Shown here piece after piece: positions 37,155-42,306 of a DNA stretch of 42,306 nt. The notes beneath the pieces were generated by a model. The model was not told where the DNA came from, searched no databases, and worked only from the letters and a program-made list of their open reading frames with translations. This DNA is from a virus. Positions within the stretch are counted from its first letter, which is position 1; every line of letters starts with the position of its first letter. The stretch is from the IMG/VR virus record IMGVR_UViG_3300035156_000373, positions 1-42,306 of that record; one strand, written 5' to 3'. The position numbers and the translations under genes are program-made.

Positions 37155-38058
37155 CGGCACCAAGATCGAGTGGACCGACGCCACTTGGAATATCATCACC
37201 GGCTGCTCGGTCGTGAGCCCAGGCTGCAAGCATTGCTATGCGATGAAGCTCGCCGGCACTCGGCTTAAGAACCACGAAAGCCGCGCCGGCCTCACGGTCG
37301 ATACGAAGGAAGGTCCGGTGTGGACGGGCGAAGTGCGGTTCAACGAGGGGTGGCTGGATCAGCCGCTGCGTTGGGCGAAGCCGCGCCAGATATTTATCTG
37401 CGCGCATGGCGATCTGTTCCATGCCGGCGTGACCGACGAGCAGTTGGACCGGATATTCGCGGTCATGGGGCTCGCATCGCAGCACATCTTTCAGGTGCTG
37501 ACGAAGCGGCCGGATCGCATGCGCGACTATCTCTCGAAGGCGACTGGCCGAATTGCGGACGCAATCATCAAGCTGCGCCGCGCGCGGAGCGATACGAGCC
37601 TGGTGGTACCGCTGCCTCATATCCGGCCGGGCGCCGCGTGGTGGCCGCTGGCAAATGTGTGGTGCGGCGTTTCGGTCGAGGATCAGCAGCGCATGCTGGA
37701 ACGCGCGCCGGTTCTGAAGGACACGCCCGCCGCCGTTCGGTGGTGGAGCGCAGAGCCCTTGCTTGGCGATCTTGGAACCATCCCGCCCGAGATGATGCCG
37801 GATTGGGTTGTCGTCGGCGGGGAGAGCGGGCCGGGCGCGCGGCCGATGCACCCCGATTGGGCGCGCTCGCTCCGCGAGCAATGCGCGCAGGCGGGCGTTC
37901 CGTTCCATTTCAAACAATGGGGCGCGTGGCTCCCCGCTGGGCAGATCGCGCGGCAAACCGGGCTGTGGGATCCGGCCTGTGGCTCGTCACTGCTCACAAC
38001 CAAGAAGAATGCCGGACGCCTGCTCGACGGCGTAGAGCATAACGGAGTGCCGGCATGA
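37147..38058 (+). CDS. DUF5131 (phage Gp37/Gp68) family protein
   Basis: A 303-residue protein of the phage Gp37/Gp68 family. The N-terminal 'IEWTDATWNIITGC' and 'SPGCKHCYAMKL' place Cys20, Cys27 and Cys30 as a C-x6-C-x2-C cluster, like a radical-SAM-type iron-sulfur site. 'RIFICAHGDLFH'-like and 'FQVLTKRPDRM' blocks and 'VVVGGESGPGARPM' are family hallmarks. The reaction is not known; nucleic acid damage processing or modification has been guessed for the family. ATG 37147 is preferred, with GGAGG 6 bases upstream. Codon use is less GC-extreme than neighbours, a possible sign of separate acquisition. Confidence 0.88.
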   Translation: MADGTKIEWTDATWNIITGCSVVSPGCKHCYAMKLAGTRLKNHESRAGLTVDTKEGPVWTGEVRFNEGWLDQPLRWAKPRQIFICAHGDLFHAGVTDEQLDRIFAVMGLASQHIFQVLTKRPDRMRDYLSKATGRIADAIIKLRRARSDTSLVVPLPHIRPGAAWWPLANVWCGVSVEDQQRMLERAPVLKDTPAAVRWWSAEPLLGDLGTIPPEMMPDWVVVGGESGPGARPMHPDWARSLREQCAQAGVPFHFKQWGAWLPAGQIARQTGLWDPACGSSLLTTKKNAGRLLDGVEHNGVPA

Positions 38059-38465
38059 CCGATCCGCTCGCCTACATCGAACGCGCGCTTGACGGCTTCG
38101 GCGCCGATCCGCCCGACAGCGATCATCAGAAGGGCTACCTTGCCGCCCTGCTCACCGTCCGCTTTGAAGCCTTCGAACTAGCCCCGGATGATCGGACGAA
38201 CGCGCTGACGAACGCAGCTGAGCGCACCACCACCGAGCAGCTCGGCCGCGCCGCCGCCCACCAGGCCGCTCGCGCCACGCAGGAGCTTGTTCGGTTCGTC
38301 GCCGAAGGTCCGCATGGCCACACCGCGTTCGAGGAAGACACGATCGAATACCTCGCCGACGCGCTCAAGATCGCGCTCGAAATCGATCACGCTGTCGGCA
38401 GCAGCGACCCCGAACGCGCCCAATTACACACCGCTCTCTCAACCTACTTGGGGGGCTGGGCGTGA
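38055..38465 (+). CDS. Hypothetical acidic helical protein (136 aa)
   Basis: Begins MTDPLAYIERALDGFG, coupled by ATGA to the DUF5131 gene. Mostly helical with many Ala, Glu and Thr ('AERTTTEQLGRAAAHQAARA', 'EEDTIEYLADALKIALEID'). No family known. It ends in a GTGA overlap into the next gene. Confidence 0.65.
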   Translation: MTDPLAYIERALDGFGADPPDSDHQKGYLAALLTVRFEAFELAPDDRTNALTNAAERTTTEQLGRAAAHQAARATQELVRFVAEGPHGHTAFEEDTIEYLADALKIALEIDHAVGSSDPERAQLHTALSTYLGGWA

Positions 38466-38710
38466 GCGGTCATCCGATCTTTTGCGGCTACTGCGGTATC
38501 GACATGGTTCCCAATAGCCGTCGCTACCGGCTGCACTGGACCCCGAATGGTTCAGTTAGAACCACCCGTATTGCCGCGCATTTTCACGAGGAATGTGGTG
38601 ATCGCATGCTGGCCGAATTGAGGGATCGGATTGCCGTCGCAGCTGCCGAACGGTTTGACCGCCAGTGGAGCCGTGGTCCGCGCTTCCGACTGCTGGACGC
38701 CGCAGAATGA
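38462..38710 (+). CDS. Small zinc-ribbon-like protein
   Basis: An 82-residue protein (GTG start) with 'IFCGYCGIDM' (Cys8, Cys11) and 'AHFHEECGDRM' (His40, His42, Cys45), enough ligands for one zinc ion. It is basic around 'NSRRYRLHW' and probably contacts nucleic acid or protein. Coupled to genes on both sides. Function unknown. Confidence 0.65.
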   Translation: MSGHPIFCGYCGIDMVPNSRRYRLHWTPNGSVRTTRIAAHFHEECGDRMLAELRDRIAVAAAERFDRQWSRGPRFRLLDAAE

Positions 38711-38985
38711 TCGTCGTCACGCCTCGCAAGCTCACCCGGGCGCAGCGGCAGCTGGTCGAGCTGGCCGCCGCCGGCTACCGGCAGGAGGAGATCGCCGCTC
38801 GGCTCAACATCCGCAGAAATGCGGTGGAAAGCTCTTTCTCCCGGATGCGGGCGCGGCTCGACGCGCGCAGCACGCTCCACGTCGTCGCCATCGCCCTCAC
38901 GCACGGCCTGATCGACCAAAAGGAAGTCGCCCGCCTGCCACTCCCGCCCTCGCGCCAGCCCAAGGGCGGCAGGAGGAAGAAGTGA
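38707..38985 (+). CDS. LuxR-type HTH protein
   Basis: A 92-residue protein. 'LTRAQRQLVELAAAGYRQEE' and 'IAARLNIRRNAVESSFSRMR' form the LuxR/FixJ (sigma-70 region 4-like) helix-turn-helix. There is no receiver or sensor domain. The C-terminal tail is very basic ('PKGGRRKK'). Such short proteins act as transcription regulators, here maybe of late or accessory genes. It is coupled to the methyltransferase gene by GTGA. Confidence 0.78.
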   Translation: MIVVTPRKLTRAQRQLVELAAAGYRQEEIAARLNIRRNAVESSFSRMRARLDARSTLHVVAIALTHGLIDQKEVARLPLPPSRQPKGGRRKK

Positions 38986-39683
38986 GCGGGGAGAAGGCCG
39001 ACTTGCTGGCGGGAACTCGTCTTGCTCCTGATCAACCGACCGGGCTCGGGTCCGCTATGGCGGGCGGCAAGGGCAAGCTCAATCACGACAAGACCGCACG
39101 GCGCGCGCTCGATTTCTACCCGACGCCCGCCGAGTGCACGAGGGCCCTGTTCGCGGCCGAATTGCCGTTCATGGCCGTGCACGGTTTCGATCTGTGGGAA
39201 CCGTGCGGGCGCGGCGGAGCGATTGCCCGCGTCGCCGACCGGCTCGGCTTTCGTGTAGCCGCTACCGACATCGTCGCCGATCCGGTCAACGCCGTGCTGC
39301 TGCTCGATCTGCTGGACGCGCGCGAGGCGAGGGCGCCTTTGGTCGTCACCAACCCGCCATTCGCTCTCGCCCGGCCGATGATCGCCCATCTGCTCGGCAA
39401 GCTCGACGTCCGCTACCTGGCCCTGCTGCTCAAGACCACCTTCTGGTCGGCCGACAATCGTCACGGGCTGTGGCGCGCGCACCCGCCAGCTCGGCGCTGG
39501 GACATGACCTTCCGCCCCGATTTCCTCGAAGGCGCGAGCCGCAAGAAGGGCTCGGGGTCGACCATGAATTGCAGCTGGTTCGTGTGGGACAGCCTCGCCG
39601 CCGGCCCGCCCGTCTGGGGCCTGCTCGGCCGCGACGGCCCGGTCTTGCCGACCGGCCCGGACCTGTTCGCGGCTGCATCGTGA
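38982..39683 (+). CDS. Phage DNA adenine methyltransferase-like protein
   Basis: A 233-residue class I methyltransferase. 'RALDFYPTPAECTRALF' leads to the SAM-binding 'LWEPCGRGGAIARVADRLGF' (motif I region; Glu73, Gly76, Gly78) and 'ATDI'. The catalytic motif is 'VVTNPPFALA' with Asn-Pro-Pro-Phe at residues 124-127, the N6-adenine type. No restriction partner is next to it, so it is an orphan enzyme that may shield phage DNA or change transcription. Starts with GTG at 38982. Confidence 0.85.
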   Translation: MSGEKADLLAGTRLAPDQPTGLGSAMAGGKGKLNHDKTARRALDFYPTPAECTRALFAAELPFMAVHGFDLWEPCGRGGAIARVADRLGFRVAATDIVADPVNAVLLLDLLDAREARAPLVVTNPPFALARPMIAHLLGKLDVRYLALLLKTTFWSADNRHGLWRAHPPARRWDMTFRPDFLEGASRKKGSGSTMNCSWFVWDSLAAGPPVWGLLGRDGPVLPTGPDLFAAAS

Positions 39684-39913
39684 AAGCGGACGCGATGCTG
39701 CCCGGCTACACGCTCCTGCCGATCGCCGACGCGCCGGGGGACGAGACGGTTTGCCTGGTCAAGGGCGGGGCGGACTACGCCGCCGCCTACCGGAAGAACG
39801 GCCGCTGGCTGCTCGGCCGCCCCGAACAGGGCACCCTCATCGAGCTCGATTTCGAGCCGACCCATTGGCTCCGACCGCCCGGAGCCGACGCTGACCAAGA
39901 GGAGACACGTTGA
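39680..39913 (+). CDS. Small hypothetical protein (77 aa)
   Basis: GTG start coupled to the methyltransferase stop. A compact beta-rich sequence ('MLPGYTLLPIADAPGDETVC', 'YRKNGRWLLGRP', 'FEPTHWLRPP') with several Trp and Tyr residues. This pattern fits small phage proteins of unknown role (DUF551-like in style, uncertain). Confidence 0.65.
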   Translation: MKADAMLPGYTLLPIADAPGDETVCLVKGGADYAAAYRKNGRWLLGRPEQGTLIELDFEPTHWLRPPGADADQEETR

Positions 39914-40215
39914 TGCCGAAGTTTCGCAAACGACCCGTCGTGATCGAGGCGTTCCAGATGACGCGAGCGCGCCGCGCGGACAATCGAGATTGGCCGGCTT
40001 GGATGCATGATGCTTGGAATGTTGGTCATGGCGAGCCCGGCGCTCTGCAATGCGCGAACTATCCCAATTCGGACGGCGCTGACGAACTGGAGATCGTCAC
40101 GCTCGAAGGTGTGCACCGGGTCAGCTGGAACGATTGGATCATCCAGGGCGTGAAGGGCGAACTTTACCCCTGCAAGCCCGACATCTTCGCGGCAACCTAC
40201 GAACCTGCTGATTGA
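39913..40215 (+). CDS. Conserved phage protein with PKFRKRPVVIEA start
   Basis: A 100-residue protein that opens with 'MPKFRKRPVVIEAFQMT', a widespread opening among phage and prophage proteins of unknown role. 'LEIVTLEGVHRVSWNDWIIQ' and 'GELYPCKPDIFAATYEP' complete the family pattern. Start ATG 39913 is fused to the previous stop (TGATG), with AGGAG 9 bases upstream. No enzyme is known in the family. Confidence 0.8.
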   Translation: MPKFRKRPVVIEAFQMTRARRADNRDWPAWMHDAWNVGHGEPGALQCANYPNSDGADELEIVTLEGVHRVSWNDWIIQGVKGELYPCKPDIFAATYEPAD

Positions 40216-40281
40216 CGCTGGAGCGCCAAGCTCAATCACGAAGCTCACAGAAGAACCGTTTCAATTTGGGAAATTATGATA

Positions 40282-40515
40282 ATGACCGACAAAGACACGG
40301 CTGACATGGCTCAACGTTGCATTGAAGAAATCTAGATGCTGCGTAACCAAGTGGCAGCACTAGCTCCGCAGGCAGAGGCATACGTCTTAATTTCTAAAAT
40401 CCTGAACCTCCTCCCTCAGCCGAGCCAAGGTTACGGCGAGGATATCATTTGGAGGCTCAAGAAGGAGATTGCTGAGCTTCAGCCTAAGGCCGAAGTGGCG
40501 GGCGCGACGGCGTGA
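40282..40515 (+). pseudogene. Small phage gene interrupted by an in-frame amber codon
   Basis: A 77-codon reading frame from ATG 40282 (an in-frame ATG also at 40276) to TGA 40515 with a single TAG at 40333-40335 (codon 18). Both sides look like one protein: N-terminal 'TDKDTADMAQRCIEEI', then after TAG 'MLRNQVAALAPQAEAYVLIS', 'LLPQPSQGYGEDIIWRLKKE' and 'IAELQPKAEV'. The TAG is directly followed by ATG 40336, so a 59-residue product could also start there. Base composition is less GC-rich than the neighbouring genes. It may be a nonsense mutation, re-initiation, or true read-through. Confidence 0.6.
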
Positions 40516-40571
40516 AACTCGTTGGCAAATTGATCGCCGACCGGCTTTCAAACTCTGGTCAACAATCATGA
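40512..40571 (+). CDS. Possible 19-residue coupling peptide
   Basis: GTG 40512 overlaps the previous stop (GTGA) and the TGA overlaps the ASCH start (ATGA). The peptide is MKLVGKLIADRLSNSGQQS. It may serve only to carry ribosomes from one gene to the next. Evidence is limited to these overlaps. Confidence 0.3.
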   Translation: MKLVGKLIADRLSNSGQQS

Positions 40572-40999
40572 GGGTGATCTCCCTCTGGCAGCCTTGGGCA
40601 TCTGCCGTCGCATTGGGCGTCAAGCGCGTAGAGACGCGTCATTGGTCGACAGCTTACCGCGGGCCCCTTGCCATCCACGCCGCGAAGCGGTGGGAAGCGG
40701 ACCAGCGTGAGTTCGCCAGTGTCGAGCGATCCTTGGGTCGCCTGCCCGCGCGCCTACCTTTCGGCGCTATCGTTGCGACCTGCATGCTTGTCGACGTGAA
40801 ATCGACTGAGGAGTTGAAGCTCAGCGTCGGTGCGATTGAGCGTCTGTACGGCAACTACGCACCGGGCCGCTTCGGTTGGGTGCTGGATGAGATCGTTCCG
40901 CTCGACGAGCCGATAGCCTGCCGCGGCGCTCAGTCCTTCTTTCAGGTGCCAGACCACTTATTCGCGGCGCCAAGTTCAGTTGACCCGCCGCCCTCCTGA
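40568..40999 (+). CDS. ASCH domain protein
   Basis: A 143-residue protein with the ASCH signature: 'MRVISLWQPWASAVALGVKR', 'VETRHWSTAYRGPLAIHAAK' and 'RLPFGAIVATCMLVD', followed by 'APGRFGWVLDEIVPL'. The ASCH fold is related to PUA and binds RNA or modified nucleotides; some members are nucleoside hydrolases or deaminase-like (amidohydrolase) enzymes. Start ATG 40568 fits the family's N-terminus; the open frame runs 33 codons further up but with no family likeness. Last gene before the integrase. Confidence 0.85.
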   Translation: MRVISLWQPWASAVALGVKRVETRHWSTAYRGPLAIHAAKRWEADQREFASVERSLGRLPARLPFGAIVATCMLVDVKSTEELKLSVGAIERLYGNYAPGRFGWVLDEIVPLDEPIACRGAQSFFQVPDHLFAAPSSVDPPPS

Positions 41000-41040
41000 T
41001 TGCAGACAGGGGCCGTCACCTTCTCGCTCCGGGGTGCGCC

Positions 41041-42306
41041 ATGCCGAAGAAGAACCAGATCCCGTTCCTGTGCGAGCAAAGGCTCGCGGGCGGCGCCGTT
41101 AAATATCACTGGAAGCCGTCGCCGCGCCTGCGCCGGGCGGGCTGGCAGAATCTCGATCTCGGCATTGATCGCAAGGCGGCGATCGGTGCCGCGCTCGCCC
41201 GCAACGACGAACTGGAGCGGTGGCAGGCCGGCCCCGCGGCGGCGCCGCGCGCGCCAGCCCAGCGCCCGCGCTGGCGCGATCTGGTCGCCCGCTACAAGGC
41301 GGACCCGCGCTACCTGGATCTAAAGCTCAAGAGCCGCGCCGAATATGACAGCCGCATTCGGACGCTGACCGCATGGGCACAGGACGGCGATTTGCTGCTG
41401 TCGCAGATCGATCGTCCGGTTGTGATCGAGCTGCGCGACGCGCTGGTCGGCGGCGACGGCAGCCGCCACCGCACCGCCGCCCTGCTGCGGGTGCTGTCGA
41501 TCCTGCTGAAGTTCGGCGCAGACAAGGGGCTGGTGGCGGAAGGGATCGGCCGCGAACTGGACATCCCGACGCCGCCCAAGCGCAAGCGCCGGCTGACCCG
41601 CGACCAGCTCGCGCCGCTGCTCCATGCCGCCGCCGAACTCGGCCACGCGCACGTCGCGCTGGGGATCACGCTCGGCTTCTACTCGATGCAGCGGGAAGGG
41701 GACCTGCTGTCCGCGACCGGCTTCCAGATCCGGCCCGTCGAGGACGTGAGCTCGGACGCGCGTCGAACCCTGGCGGGCGGCGACGGCAAGGTATCCGGCC
41801 TGTGGCTGCAACAGGAAAAGACCGATACCTGGGTGGCGGTCAGCCTCGCGCCGCCCGCCCGCGTGGCGGTCGAAGCGGCGATCGTCGCGGCCCGCGCCGA
41901 CGCGCGGACCTGCACCAACCTGATCCTCTATCCCGGCGGGGATCGGCCATGCCCGGAATGGCGTTTCCAGCGCGATTTCAGGGCCGTCGTCGATCATGCG
42001 GTGCTTCGCGCCACCGATTGTCGGGATCATGTCCTGGCGCGGCTGCTGGGCGGCGATCCGGCGAAGCCGAACGACGCGATCCAGTTCCGCGATCTGCGCC
42101 GCTCGGGCATGTGCTGGCTTCGCGAGTTGCAGGTGCCGACCGCGCTCATCGCCTCGATCAGCGGCCACTCGATCAAGGAAACCGAGGCAATCCTGGAAAC
42201 CTACATGCCCCGCGACACCCGCGCGGCGGCTGAAGGCATGGCGATCGCCGTCGCCCGCCAAGCGGAACGCGACGCCGCCGACGCCAATTCGGCGTCGCAA
42301 GGATGA
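41041..42306 (+). CDS. int: Tyrosine recombinase / phage integrase
   Basis: A 421-residue integrase. An N-terminal arm-binding part (1-70), a SAM-like core-binding domain (about 75-175) and a catalytic domain (180-400). Active-site residues are visible: Arg218 ('YSMQREGD'), Lys260 ('QEKT'), Arg353 ('FRDLRRSG'), His376 ('SGHSIKE') and the nucleophile Tyr388 ('ETYMP'). The usual His of HxxR is Arg350 here. It joins and excises the prophage. The gene is the last in the rightward operon, 41 bases after the ASCH gene, and lies at the window edge. The attachment site should be just beyond. Confidence 0.93.
   Translation: MPKKNQIPFLCEQRLAGGAVKYHWKPSPRLRRAGWQNLDLGIDRKAAIGAALARNDELERWQAGPAAAPRAPAQRPRWRDLVARYKADPRYLDLKLKSRAEYDSRIRTLTAWAQDGDLLLSQIDRPVVIELRDALVGGDGSRHRTAALLRVLSILLKFGADKGLVAEGIGRELDIPTPPKRKRRLTRDQLAPLLHAAAELGHAHVALGITLGFYSMQREGDLLSATGFQIRPVEDVSSDARRTLAGGDGKVSGLWLQQEKTDTWVAVSLAPPARVAVEAAIVAARADARTCTNLILYPGGDRPCPEWRFQRDFRAVVDHAVLRATDCRDHVLARLLGGDPAKPNDAIQFRDLRRSGMCWLRELQVPTALIASISGHSIKETEAILETYMPRDTRAAAEGMAIAVARQAERDAADANSASQG

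Noticed and set aside
41000-42306. attP or a tRNA-derived attachment site next to the integrase
   Set aside because: No tRNA-like cloverleaf and no direct repeat of either window edge could be seen. The site must lie outside the window.
1-42306. CRISPR array, toxin-antitoxin pair or insertion sequence
   Set aside because: No regularly spaced repeats, transposase or recognisable toxin-antitoxin gene pair was found.

Overview
The window is one temperate podovirus-type prophage of a GC-rich alphaproteobacterium, most likely a member of the Sphingomonadales. The host guess is inference. It rests on base composition, on GTTC-N7-GTTC (alphaproteobacterial LexA type) boxes in two control regions, and on families such as the GTA-like spike base protein and DUF4326. 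No rRNA, tRNA, CRISPR array, insertion sequence or clear host housekeeping gene is visible. The right edge is the stop codon of a tyrosine integrase; attL and attR are not seen.

Layout. (1) Positions 1-26452, almost all on the minus strand, are the late operon. Read in transcription order (right to left) it holds: small terminase, a 57-residue protein, large terminase, a small head protein, a coiled-coil protein whose frame appears broken, portal, a DUF4326 protein, a Bbp19-like protein, scaffold, major capsid, a small head protein, an intrinsic terminator, tail tube A, tail nozzle B, a gp13-like acetyltransferase, three or four ejection proteins (one with a GH108 muramidase domain), tailspike, a lysis cassette (membrane protein, GH108 endolysin, lipoprotein), a spike base protein and tail-associated proteins. 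Gene order from capsid to tailspike follows T7 genes 10 to 17, but there is no phage RNA polymerase. A plus-strand membrane-protein gene (6298-6489) sits inside this operon. (2) Positions 26453-27679 carry no convincing gene. They hold a long untranslated late leader, a leftward promoter-operator, a dense GGAAC/GTTCC cluster and a possible structured RNA with a terminator. (3) Positions 27680-29169 are a short rightward operon that includes a degenerate ComM/YifB-like protein without its ATPase motifs. (4) Positions 29225-30531 hold an exported nuclease-like protein and a second regulatory switch: an S24-type repressor divergent from a 57-residue gene. (5) Positions 30528-35156 are the leftward replication operon: HTH protein, membrane protein, toprim primase, PAPS-reductase-like protein, 41-residue protein and helicase. 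(6) Positions 35235-42306 run rightward: an XRE regulator, then a tightly overlapping accessory operon (small proteins, DUF5131, LuxR-type HTH, DNA methyltransferase, ASCH protein) that ends in the integrase.

Regulation. A 19-bp dyad, TTTRAAC-N5-GTTYAAA, occurs at the control regions of all four major transcription units (27107, 27641, 35164 weaker, 35718). At two of them it spans the -10 and spacer of a leftward promoter. The simplest reading is that one phage repressor, probably the XRE protein at 35235-35606, silences late, replication and accessory operons together. The S24 repressor has its own dyad and a LexA-type box, which suggests a link to SOS.

Most notable points: the shared operator network, the ComM-like remnant, an in-frame amber codon in a small gene (40333), a likely +1 frameshift at a T6 run (about 23567), and the terminator after the capsid genes that mirrors T7.
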